64,000 bases of DNA from positions 1 to 64,000 of the forward strand of contig JAFSYU010000034.1 in assembly GCA_017443595.1 (NCBI GenBank), read 5' to 3'. Positions 1 through 6,998 of this stretch are shown here, in pieces (within the stretch, counting starts at the first letter, position 1; every line of letters starts with the position of its first letter). The notes below the pieces were generated by a model, which was not told the DNA's origin, made no database searches, and saw nothing but the letters and a program-made list of their open reading frames with translations. The DNA is from Clostridia bacterium (lineage in GTDB: Bacteria; Bacillota; Clostridia; Oscillospirales; CAG-272). The position numbers and the translations under genes are program-made.

Positions 1-1
1 G

Positions 2-775
2 TTCGTCAAGGAAAACACGCATGAACCGATAATATCGAAAGAATTCTGGGACGCGGTTCAGGCACATATCAAAAGCCGTAAAAGACCGACAAAGCAGGGC
101 GAGGTAAACATATTCGGCGGGCTTATCAAATGCGCGGACTGCGGAAGAAGTTTGAGCTATTCTCACAGAGTAAGCAAAAACGGAAAAGAAAGAAAATACT
201 ATTTCTGCAGCACATACAGACAGTACGGTAAAGAAAGATGCAGTATCCACTATATCAAGTACGAAGATCTTTACGAGACCGTAAAAGCCGCGCTTCAAAT
301 GTATGGAGCTATAGCAAAAGCAGACAAAGAAGCTCTTGTCACCACTCTTACGAAAAAGAGCGTCGGACAGCGTGAAAAAGGTATCGCACAGGCGAAAAAG
401 GAGCTGTCAACGGCTGAAAAGCAGCAGAAAAAGCTTGACAAGACTTTTGCAAAGCTTTACGACGACAGAGTATCCGGCAAAGTGACAGAAAGAAACTTTA
501 TCATGCTTTCGGAGCGTTATCAGAACGAACAGGCTGAACTGGACGCGAAGATAGCCGAGCTGAAAGCAAAGATAGAGGAAACCGTGCAGACCGAAAAGAA
601 CGCGAAAATATGGGTCGATCTGATCGGAAAGTACGGCGACGTAACAGAGCTCACCGCGCCTATGCTTAACGATCTTATCGAAAAGATCTGCGTTCACGAA
701 GCCACAGAAGATAAAAACGGCAACAGAGTCCAGGACATAGACATCTATTACCGTTTCTTAGGCAATGTGGATTAA
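2..775 (+). CDS. Large serine recombinase, C-terminal part (5' end outside window)
   Basis: The frame is open from base 2 and ends with TAA at 773-775, so only the C-terminal 257 residues or so are present; the catalytic resolvase domain lies upstream of the window. What is visible is the end of the recombinase domain (HEPIISKEFW, then VQAHIKSRKR), a zinc ribbon with CADC followed about 20 residues later by a second Cys pair (FC...RC), a long Lys/Glu/Gln-rich coiled coil, and a C-terminal segment like DUF4368 (APMLNDLIEKI ... DIDIYYRFLGNVD). This order is typical of large serine integrases of conjugative and mobilisable elements of Clostridia, where the gene usually sits at one element end. 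The element would therefore lie mainly to the left, with its boundary soon after 775. An internal TTG at 152 is not the start, since the recombinase homology continues upstream. Confidence 0.9.
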   Translation, partial: FVKENTHEPIISKEFWDAVQAHIKSRKRPTKQGEVNIFGGLIKCADCGRSLSYSHRVSKNGKERKYYFCSTYRQYGKERCSIHYIKYEDLYETVKAALQMYGAIAKADKEALVTTLTKKSVGQREKGIAQAKKELSTAEKQQKKLDKTFAKLYDDRVSGKVTERNFIMLSERYQNEQAELDAKIAELKAKIEETVQTEKNAKIWVDLIGKYGDVTELTAPMLNDLIEKICVHEATEDKNGNRVQDIDIYYRFLGNVD

Positions 776-848
776 CAAAAAAATCAAAAAACTAAACCGC
801 CTGTTTCCTTAATTATGGGAAACGGGGGTGGGGAGTCCCCAATATAAC

Positions 849-950
849 CCGTCCGTAAGGACGGATTTCACCTGTCTGAAGGACAGATTTCACCGCGAAG
901 CGATTTCACCCGCCCGCAAGGGCGGATTTCACCGTTCGGCATCGCCGAAC
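849..950 (+). repeat. Array of five small hairpins with ATTTCACC linkers
   Basis: Five hairpins follow one another: CCGTCC-GTAA-GGACGG (849-864), CTGTC-TGAA-G-GACAG (872-886), CGC-GAA-GCG (894-902), CGCCC-GCAA-GGGCG (911-924) and GTTCGGC-ATC-GCCGAAC (934-950). The first four are each followed by ATTTCAC or ATTTCACC. Stems differ in sequence while pairing is kept, and two loops are GNAA-type. It lies just after the recombinase gene, on the presumed element edge. I cannot name the family. Confidence 0.75.
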
Positions 951-961
951 AAAAACTCCCG

Positions 962-1190
962 CCGGGCCGTGTGGTCGGGCATTGAGAAACCCTGCCTGTG
1001 CAGGTTGGTGTCCTCTCCCGTACTTTGCGCTCCCAGCGTCTTTTTATCCCGTGCGCGGTATCCGTGAAACGCGACCGCTTGAACAGGGGATAGAAAGGAG
1101 GTCTGCATCCCGACACGGGAAGCCCGGACTCCATTGTTCTCTCGTGGGTTTTAACGCCCTTACCATCACTAACCAAGCAGGATAGTTTTT
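962..1190 (+). ncRNA. Candidate structured RNA, possibly 6S-like
   Basis: This gene-free stretch folds on paper into one long imperfect hairpin. CCGGGC (962-967) pairs with GCCCGG (1122-1127), CGTGT (968-972) with ACACG (1113-1117) and TCGGG (975-979) with CCCGA (1109-1113, sharing one base). Inside, ATCCC (1046-1050) pairs with GGGAT (1087-1091) and GCGGT (1055-1059) with ACCGC (1074-1078). The plus strand then runs into a T-rich tract at 1185-1200. A rod of about 170-220 nt with a central unpaired part would fit 6S RNA, but I do not recognise a diagnostic sequence. Strand is chosen from the T tract only. Open frames across it have poor codon use and cover the hairpin array, so I do not call them genes. 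Confidence 0.4.
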
Positions 1191-1205
1191 TTGTTTTTTT
1201 TCGTA

Positions 1206-1496
1206 TTATTCCTCGTCGTAATCTATTTCGGAATTGAGATAATCGTCTATTTCGTCCGCAACGGCGTCAAATTCCTCGTCGTCGTCAACGGTAACGAGCA
1301 TAGTCTCGCTCTCTTCTTCCTCCGCGCGGAGTATAACGTATCCGTCCTCCTCGTCCTTTTCCGGTTTTTCCGGCAAAAGCGCGTAATACTGATTGCCGTT
1401 ATATTCTATTACGCAGAGTATTATGAATCTCTCTTCTTTTCCGTCTTCATCCGTCAGAGTTATTATTTCATCCTCATCAAAAAGTTCTTCAGACAT
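1206..1496 (-). CDS. DUF1292 acidic protein (YrzB-like)
   Basis: A 96-residue, very acidic protein of the DUF1292 family. The typical pattern is visible: an N-terminal ITLTDEDGKEERF strand pair, then IEYNGNQYYALLPE, then an acidic stretch with YVILRAEEE and a C-terminal VADEIDDYLN helix. Function is unknown. In many Bacillota the gene neighbours the ruvX region, but here it stands alone. The ATG at 1494-1496 has an AAAGGA ribosome site about 10 bases upstream. Its 3' end abuts the T-rich end of the RNA candidate on the other strand, so the two are convergent. Confidence 0.85.
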   Translation of the reverse strand: MSEELFDEDEIITLTDEDGKEERFIILCVIEYNGNQYYALLPEKPEKDEEDGYVILRAEEEESETMLVTVDDDEEFDAVADEIDDYLNSEIDYDEE

Positions 1497-1594
1497 TTTG
1501 TTTTATCCTTTCATCTTTTTCACTTCTATTTTATCCTATTTTTATGAAAATGTCAAGACGTACGGCAATAAAAAGAAACTTTATTTGATTTCTG

Positions 1595-1623
1595 TTGACT
1601 TTTTTATTCTCATAGTTTATAAT
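1595..1623 (+). promoter_or_regulatory. Sigma-A type promoter for the 1658-3769 operon
   Basis: TTGACT (1595-1600), 17 bp spacer, perfect TATAAT (1618-1623). It lies 34 bp upstream of the ATG at 1658. Confidence 0.8.
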
Positions 1624-1657
1624 ATACATGATAACGCTCTTTTATGAAAGGCTGACT

Positions 1658-2068
1658 ATGAAATTTAAAGAAAAACTGGCAAGATTTTTTTACGGCAGAT
1701 ACGGCTCGGATCAGTTCAATATGTTTTTGCTTATTGCAAGCATGGTGCTTCTTTTTGTCGCGTTCTTTCTGCCCCTCATACCTTCGTATATAGTACGCGG
1801 TCTGTCCACGCTGCTTATGATACTTGCGATACTGCGTATAATGTCAAGGAATATAGATAAAAGAAGACGTGAAAACGCGGTCTTTACCAAAATATTATAT
1901 GCCGTAAAGTCGTTTTTTATCCGTCAGTTCAACCGAATAAGATATATAAAAAAATACAGATACAGAAAATGTCCGGGATGTAAAAACCACCTGCGTTTTC
2001 CTTATAAAAAAGGCGAACATAACGTAAGATGTCCCAGATGCGGCAAGGATTTTTGCATAAAGCTGTGA
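1658..2068 (+). CDS. Small membrane protein with C-terminal zinc ribbon
   Basis: A 136-residue protein of unknown function. Two hydrophobic segments (roughly residues 18-35 and 38-52) are followed by a basic stretch (DKRRR) and a C-terminal zinc ribbon with two knuckles, CPGC and CPRC. The ATG at 1658 is preferred over one at 1628 because GAAAGG lies 6-7 bases before it and the promoter -10 would be too close to 1628. The gene is 14 bp upstream of a response regulator and probably shares its transcript, so it may act in the same signalling pathway; that is inference from position only. Confidence 0.75.
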   Translation: MKFKEKLARFFYGRYGSDQFNMFLLIASMVLLFVAFFLPLIPSYIVRGLSTLLMILAILRIMSRNIDKRRRENAVFTKILYAVKSFFIRQFNRIRYIKKYRYRKCPGCKNHLRFPYKKGEHNVRCPRCGKDFCIKL

Positions 2069-2082
2069 AAGGATAAAATAAA

Positions 2083-2763
2083 ATGGCAAGGATACTCATT
2101 GCAGACGACGACAGGTCGATAGCGGAGCTGATATCTGACGCTCTGACCGACGAGGGATATGAGACGGAAATAGTGGCAGACGGTGAAAAAGCGCTTTATA
2201 AGATAGAACATTCTGCGGAATATTCGCTCATCCTGCTCGACATAATGATGCCGCGCATAGACGGGCTTGAAGTATGCCGCAGGATACGCGACACCGTTTC
2301 GTGTCCGATAATATTCGTCACCGCGAAAAACAGGACGATAGACACGCTGCTCGGTCTCGGCATGGGCGCGGACGACTATATTGCAAAGCCGTTCGTTTTG
2401 GACGAGCTTGTAGCGCGGGTAAAAGCGCATCTGCGCCGCCAGCAGCGCTCCGTTCCCGTAAGCGAATCAAACGTGGTGAAATGCGGCGATATAGAAATAC
2501 ACAGGGACACGTACACCGCTTACAGATCCGGAGAAAAAATACCCGTTTCCGCAAGGGAATTCCAGCTTTTGCAGTATCTTATGGAGAACGAGGGCAAGGT
2601 GCTTTCGCGCGACCAGATATTTGAAGCGGTATGGGGCACGGAATACGGCGACGCCGGAACTGTTGCCGTCAACATAAAAAACCTGCGCGACAAAATAGAC
2701 GTTGAGGGCAAATATATAAAGACCGTATGGGGCGTGGGCTACAAATTCACACCGGTGAACTGA
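2083..2763 (+). CDS. OmpR/PhoB-family response regulator
   Basis: A 226-residue DNA-binding response regulator. The receiver domain spans about 1-118, with the acidic pair at D8-D10, phospho-acceptor D53 (LLDIMMP) and the conserved lysine in AKPF near 104. A winged-helix output domain follows (about 130-226; SAREFQLLQYLMENEGKVLSRDQIFEAVWG ends in the recognition wing GVGYKF). RBS AAAGGAT precedes the ATG at 2083. The stop at 2761-2763 is one base before the kinase ATG at 2765, so the pair is translationally linked. It is VanR/NisR-like by size and layout; the target genes cannot be read from the sequence. Confidence 0.93.
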   Translation: MARILIADDDRSIAELISDALTDEGYETEIVADGEKALYKIEHSAEYSLILLDIMMPRIDGLEVCRRIRDTVSCPIIFVTAKNRTIDTLLGLGMGADDYIAKPFVLDELVARVKAHLRRQQRSVPVSESNVVKCGDIEIHRDTYTAYRSGEKIPVSAREFQLLQYLMENEGKVLSRDQIFEAVWGTEYGDAGTVAVNIKNLRDKIDVEGKYIKTVWGVGYKFTPVN

Positions 2764-2764
2764 T

Positions 2765-3769
2765 ATGAAGCTCGGCACCAAACTTACGATATTGATCGTC
2801 GCGGCGTTCACGGTAAACGCCGCCGTCACAGTGCTTTTCACAATGCCGGATACGAATCCGGCGCTTTCTCTTACGGTGATACCGATAGTCCACGTCATCA
2901 CCCTGCTTGCCGCCGTAATTTCGGTGCGTTTTATCATAACAAAGCCGCTTAAAAAGCTTGTGGACAGCATAAAAAGCTACCGTTCCGGCAACAAGCTGAA
3001 CCGCGTGCAGCGCAACGACGAGATAGGCGAGCTTTACAACAGCTTTGCAAATCTTACGGACCAGCTTGACGCGGAAAAAGCCGCGCAGAACCGCATAATA
3101 GCTTCGATCTCACACGATATAAAGACCCCTCTCACCTCCGTTATGGGCTACACGGAATTTTTGAAAAACCCGAATCTGCCGGAGGCGAGACGGGAGAAAT
3201 ATATAAATACCATTTATACAAAAGCGCTTGACATCCAGGACACCGTGCTCGGCTTTGACGATTATCTGAGCCACAATCTCGATCTCAATCTCAAGCGCGA
3301 ATTCATGACGGCGGGCGAGCTTTTGTCGTTTGCCGCGGAGAGCGTAAAAACGGACACGGTAAATACGAACACGGTCATAAGCTGCAGTACTGACGGCTGT
3401 GAAAGCGACCAGATATACGCGGACAGATCGCGTCTGCGCCGTGTTTTTACAAACGTAGTAAGCAATTCCCTGCGACATTCCGACAAATCCGAGCTTGAAA
3501 TTTCGCTTACCGCCGCACGCCGCAAGGATGAGATAGTCATAAAAATAACCGACAACGGCTGCGGTGTAAAGCCGGATCAGCTTGAAAAAATATTCGAGCC
3601 GCTTTATACAACGGATACGAGCCGTTCCGTCGCGGGTCTCGGGTTATCGATCTGCCGCGAGATCATAGGATCACACGGCGGCACGATATGGGCCGAGTCC
3701 GAGTACGGAAAATATTTTTCCGTCTGCTTTACCCTGCCCGTCGTCACTTCTCAAAGAAAACCGGATTGA
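2765..3769 (+). CDS. Sensor histidine kinase
   Basis: A 334-residue membrane histidine kinase. Two transmembrane helices (about 6-25 and 36-58) enclose only some ten external residues, so the signal is probably sensed in or at the membrane. A HAMP-like linker (ITKPLKKLVDSI) leads to the H-box ASISHDIKTPLT with H117, an N-box (VVSNSLRHS), a G1 box (DNGCGV) and G2 box (GLGLSICREI). It is the partner of the regulator directly upstream. Its last 26 bp overlap the 3' end of spoVFB on the other strand, a convergent antisense overlap with no room for a separate terminator. Confidence 0.93.
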   Translation: MKLGTKLTILIVAAFTVNAAVTVLFTMPDTNPALSLTVIPIVHVITLLAAVISVRFIITKPLKKLVDSIKSYRSGNKLNRVQRNDEIGELYNSFANLTDQLDAEKAAQNRIIASISHDIKTPLTSVMGYTEFLKNPNLPEARREKYINTIYTKALDIQDTVLGFDDYLSHNLDLNLKREFMTAGELLSFAAESVKTDTVNTNTVISCSTDGCESDQIYADRSRLRRVFTNVVSNSLRHSDKSELEISLTAARRKDEIVIKITDNGCGVKPDQLEKIFEPLYTTDTSRSVAGLGLSICREIIGSHGGTIWAESEYGKYFSVCFTLPVVTSQRKPD

Positions 3770-4310
3770 TCTGTTTTCCCCTCATTGCCGCCTGTATGCA
3801 TTTTCCGAGCGCGGAAAAATCACAGACGAGCGAATGAGGTTTTTTTTCTTTATCGTCCATATACATCGGCACAAAATAAAAATTCTTGCGGTTCAGAAGC
3901 ACGCCTGTGTTTTTAAGATTCGCGCCGAGCGCGTCGTTTGAACACAGCGCGACAAGTACCGGACGGTCGGCCCGTACGGTGGCTTTTGCGGCAAGCGTGA
4001 CGGATGTATCCGATATGCCGGAAGCGATTTTTGCAAGAGTGTTTCCGGTACACGGACATATAACGAGCATATCAAGCGGCTCAATGGGTCCGAGCGGCTC
4101 TGCGCCTTCTATCGTCATTACGGGCTCCCTGCCGCAGATCTTTGTCACCTCGGATATAAGCGCGTCGTGCGTGCCGAAGCGCGTATCGGTCTGCGCGGCG
4201 TGTTCGGAGAGGACCGGAACTATCTCATATTTTTTTGAAAGCGCTCTCATCGTTTTAAGCGCTTTTTTATGTGTGCAGAAAGAGCCGCAGATGCAAAATC
4301 CTATTTTCAT
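3744..4310 (-). CDS. spoVFB: Dipicolinate synthase subunit B
   Basis: A 188-residue flavoprotein-like subunit of dipicolinate synthase, which makes the spore-core chelator dipicolinic acid from dihydrodipicolinate in the mother cell. The N-terminus (MKIGFCICGSFCTHKKAL) and the FMN-fold segments (VICPCTGNTLAKIASGISDTS, LVALCSNDALG) match the SpoVFB family, whose members are about 190-200 residues. The ATG at 4310 is chosen because it overlaps the spoVFA stop by 4 bp (ATGA) and has AGAAGGG upstream; an in-frame start at 4340 would lie inside spoVFA. Its presence implies an endospore former. Confidence 0.93.
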   Translation of the reverse strand: MKIGFCICGSFCTHKKALKTMRALSKKYEIVPVLSEHAAQTDTRFGTHDALISEVTKICGREPVMTIEGAEPLGPIEPLDMLVICPCTGNTLAKIASGISDTSVTLAAKATVRADRPVLVALCSNDALGANLKNTGVLLNRKNFYFVPMYMDDKEKKPHSLVCDFSALGKCIQAAMRGKQINPVFFEK

Positions 4311-5188
4311 ATAACGCCCTTCTTTCTCATTATGCCGCACACCGCGTCCGCTATGTTTTCTCCGGCTGTTTCAGGCGCAACTTTGCCGGGAAGCGACAGC
4401 GCGTGCAGCGTTTTTACGCCGTATCTCGCCGCCGCCTCAAAATCCACGCCTCCGGGCACGGAAGACAGATCTATTATCAGCGTATCGTCTCCGATAAACG
4501 ACAGCACGTTATTGTCGACTATGAGCGCCGGCACGGTGTTTATTATAATATCCTTATCCTTTACGGCGCGGCAGATATCTTTCATATCCGCCGTTTTATA
4601 CCCTGCCGCGTTTGCCCAAGCGAGAGCGTCCGCGTGTCTTGCACAGACAGTCACGCAGGAACGGAGCGCGGAAAACGCTGCGGCAACGGCTTTGCCTACT
4701 CTGCCGTAGCCCAAAACGAGCGTTTTTGCACCGTGCACCGTCACGGGAAGCTCTTTCATCGCAAGCTCCAGCGCGCCTTCGGCGGTAGGTATGGCGTTTC
4801 TTATCGTAAGCTCCTCGTCTTTCATATAATCTATAACGCTCAGGCTCAGCTCTTCCGCTTTTTCTATAAATGACGGCGGACACACGCCGGCTAATACGAG
4901 CTGCGTCGGCATAACGGCTTCAAGCACGTCGTCAACTCTTATTTCGGATGCGGAAAACGGCGCGTTTATCCGGCATCCGTCATACGAATAAGGCACGGGA
5001 AGCACTGCAACGGCGGCTCCCTTCACCGCGTCCTTTACCGTTCTGCATCTCACCGCGTCTCCGCAGTCTTTTCCCGCGCTGTCAAAACCGCAGAAGCTGA
5101 CCTCAAAGCCGCGTTTTGCAAGTTCTTTTGCGCAGTATATCATTCTTATATCCCCGCCGACAACGGCAAGTTTAATATCATTCATCAC
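4307..5188 (-). CDS. spoVFA: Dipicolinate synthase subunit A
   Basis: A 293-residue NAD(P)-binding subunit of dipicolinate synthase. An N-terminal Rossmann-like part (LAVVGGDIRMIYCAKELAKR) is followed by a second dinucleotide-binding fold with LVLGYGRVGKAVAAAF near residue 155. It forms a two-gene operon with spoVFB through a 4-bp overlap. Two starts are possible, GTG at 5188 or the next codon ATG at 5185; GAAAGGA lies 12-15 bases upstream. A CATATAATA box about 45 bp upstream fits a mother-cell sigma-K -10 element, which would agree with spoVF regulation in Bacillus. Confidence 0.94.
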   Translation of the reverse strand: MMNDIKLAVVGGDIRMIYCAKELAKRGFEVSFCGFDSAGKDCGDAVRCRTVKDAVKGAAVAVLPVPYSYDGCRINAPFSASEIRVDDVLEAVMPTQLVLAGVCPPSFIEKAEELSLSVIDYMKDEELTIRNAIPTAEGALELAMKELPVTVHGAKTLVLGYGRVGKAVAAAFSALRSCVTVCARHADALAWANAAGYKTADMKDICRAVKDKDIIINTVPALIVDNNVLSFIGDDTLIIDLSSVPGGVDFEAAARYGVKTLHALSLPGKVAPETAGENIADAVCGIMRKKGVI

Positions 5189-5231
5189 TGTTTAATGTTT
5201 TCCTTTCGGTATAATAATAACGTCCTGATGC

Positions 5232-5240
5232 TATTATATG
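5232..5240 (-). promoter_or_regulatory. Possible sigma-K -10 box for spoVFAB
   Basis: CATATAATA on the minus strand fits the sigma-K -10 pattern CATAnnnTA. The expected AC dinucleotide of a -35 about 16-17 bp upstream is not in the right place. The same bases contain TATAAT, but no good sigma-A -35 is present. Apart from this box and pgsA promoter-like sequence, the 5189-5398 spacer is AT-rich and holds no gene I can see. Confidence 0.35.
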
Positions 5241-5398
5241 ATAAAGCGCAGTGATGCGATATGATCCGCATTTTTCCCTAAGATACAATATTTTAATAAA
5301 ATAAATACAAAAATTCAACAAAAATTGATATAAAGTTGATAATAAGTTGTGTTTAGTATTGTAAAATTATATATAACAGTTATACAGAGGTTATTAAT

Positions 5399-6007
5399 AT
5401 GAGCGGACAAAAGGATTATTCAAAAAAGATATTTACAATACCTAACGTCATTTCCATGTTCCGTCTTTTGCTCATACCCGTATTTATCTGGTCTTATCTG
5501 ATAATAGAAAACTATCTTTTTGCAGTTATACTGCTTGCCGTATCCGGAATAAGCGATATTGTTGACGGATTCATAGCCCGCCGCTTCAACATGGTGAGCG
5601 ACGTGGGCAAGGTGCTTGACCCCGTTGCAGACAAATTTACCCAGTTTGCCATTATAACCTGCCTTATATTCAAATTCAATTATATGATAATACCGTTTAT
5701 TTTCCTTCTGATAAAAGAAGCATCCGACGTTATAACCGGTATTGCGGTAATAAAAACGACAAAGACCGTAAACGGCGCGGAATGGCACGGCAAGCTTGCC
5801 ACCGTATTTATATATACCATGATGGTCGCGCATATAATATGGCCGCTGTTTACCGGCGGAGATCAGATACTGCCCACCGTATCCGTCATACTCGTCGCAG
5901 CGGCGACCGTAACGACGATACTTTCGTTCATTCTTTATACCGTAAAGAACATCAAACTGATCAAAGCCGGAAAAAAAGAAAACGGTGAAATAAAAAGGAA
6001 TAAATAA
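5399..6007 (+). CDS. pgsA: CDP-diacylglycerol--glycerol-3-phosphate 3-phosphatidyltransferase
   Basis: A 202-residue integral membrane CDP-alcohol phosphatidyltransferase that makes phosphatidylglycerol phosphate. The family signature is split as DIVDGFIAR, then GKVLDPVADK, giving the D-x2-D-G-x2-A-R-x8-G-x3-D-x3-D metal and substrate site. About five or six hydrophobic helices follow, and the tail is basic. Upstream, TTGTGT (5347-5352) and TATATA (5370-5375) with a 17 bp spacer form a weak promoter, and CAGAGG acts as RBS. The lipid kinase gene follows 48 bp downstream, so both may serve phospholipid turnover. Confidence 0.93.
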   Translation: MSGQKDYSKKIFTIPNVISMFRLLLIPVFIWSYLIIENYLFAVILLAVSGISDIVDGFIARRFNMVSDVGKVLDPVADKFTQFAIITCLIFKFNYMIIPFIFLLIKEASDVITGIAVIKTTKTVNGAEWHGKLATVFIYTMMVAHIIWPLFTGGDQILPTVSVILVAAATVTTILSFILYTVKNIKLIKAGKKENGEIKRNK

Positions 6008-6055
6008 GAAGAAATTTAATAACGTTAATATAAAAACGAAAGGAAAAAACAGACA

Positions 6056-6913
6056 ATGCCCAAAGTATACGTGTTTTACAATCCTTTGGCGGGACACGGA
6101 AAAGATCCGATAGACCGTCAGCGCTTAACGGAATTCTTCAAGGGTGAAGAGTGTGTCTTTGCCGATATGACCGCGCCGGAAACGTACGGCGAAACGCTTG
6201 CGCAGATAGAAGAAACGGACAAACTCGTTATCTGCGGCGGAGACGGAACGCTCAACCGTTTCCTCAACCTCACCGAGGATGTTCCCGTTAAATGCGAGAT
6301 CCTGCATTTTCCCGGCGGCAGCGGAAACGACTTTGCGCATGACTTAGGCAAAGACAACGACCCGGATCCGTTTGTCATAACGCAGTACGTTCAGCATCTC
6401 CCCACGGTGGAAGTAAAGGGCAAAACGTATAAATTCCTAAACGGCGTAGGTTACGGCATTGACGGTTACTGCTGCGAGGTTGGAGACGAGGAGAAAAAGA
6501 AATCCGACAAACCCGTAAACTACACGAGCATAGCGATAAACGGCCTTTTGTTCCACTACAAGCCGACTACCGCTACGGTCACGGTAGACGGAGTAAAGCA
6601 CGTATTTGAAAAAGCGTGGCTTGCCCCTACCATGAACGGCAGATTTTACGGCGGCGGCATGAACGCGGCGCCGGAGCAGGACAGATTACATAACGAAACG
6701 CTGTCCGTAATGCTCTTCCACGGAGCCGGAAGAATAAGAACGCTTATAGCTTTTCCGAAGATATTCAAGGGCGAGCACGTAAAGAATAAAAAGATGGTAA
6801 CCGTAATGACCGGCAAGGAAATAAAGGTGGAGTTCGATTCTCCGAGAGCTTTGCAAATAGACGGCGAAACCATACTTGACGTTAAAGAATATACCGCAAA
6901 AGCACCGAAATAA
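6056..6913 (+). CDS. Diacylglycerol/lipid kinase family protein (DagK/YegS type)
   Basis: A 285-residue soluble lipid kinase. The catalytic domain shows the N-terminal NPLAGHGK nucleotide loop, the GGDGTLNRF motif near residue 61 and the GGSGNDFA motif near 87, which together define the DAGK_cat fold. The C-terminal half contains GGGMNAAPEQDRLHN and LQIDGE typical of the family. It probably phosphorylates diacylglycerol or a related lipid for recycling into phospholipid, which fits its place behind pgsA. RBS AAAGGA precedes the ATG. The gene ends at a strong bidirectional terminator. Confidence 0.9.
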   Translation: MPKVYVFYNPLAGHGKDPIDRQRLTEFFKGEECVFADMTAPETYGETLAQIEETDKLVICGGDGTLNRFLNLTEDVPVKCEILHFPGGSGNDFAHDLGKDNDPDPFVITQYVQHLPTVEVKGKTYKFLNGVGYGIDGYCCEVGDEEKKKSDKPVNYTSIAINGLLFHYKPTTATVTVDGVKHVFEKAWLAPTMNGRFYGGGMNAAPEQDRLHNETLSVMLFHGAGRIRTLIAFPKIFKGEHVKNKKMVTVMTGKEIKVEFDSPRALQIDGETILDVKEYTAKAPK

Positions 6914-6918
6914 GAGAT

Positions 6919-6950
6919 AAAAAAACGGCTTCAAAATCAGCCGTTTTTTT
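6919..6950. terminator. Bidirectional intrinsic terminator
   Basis: AAAAACGGCT (6921-6930) pairs with AGCCGTTTTT (from 6939) with an 8-base loop and T runs on both strands. It serves the lipid kinase gene (+) and the giant repeat-protein gene (-). Confidence 0.85.
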
Positions 6951-6998
6951 ATGCTTTTGTTTGTTTTCGGTTATGAGTTCGGCTTACGCCGGGCTTTT

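Noticed and set aside
849-950. CRISPR array
   Set aside because: Units are 16-25 bp with variable hairpins and an 8-bp constant linker; there are no long unique spacers and no cas genes in the window.
868-1176. Open frame of 102 residues on the minus strand over the hairpin array and RNA candidate
   Set aside because: It reads through the repeat array, has no ribosome site and no protein-like composition (Arg, Pro, Cys and Gly rich); the nested complementarity explains the region better.
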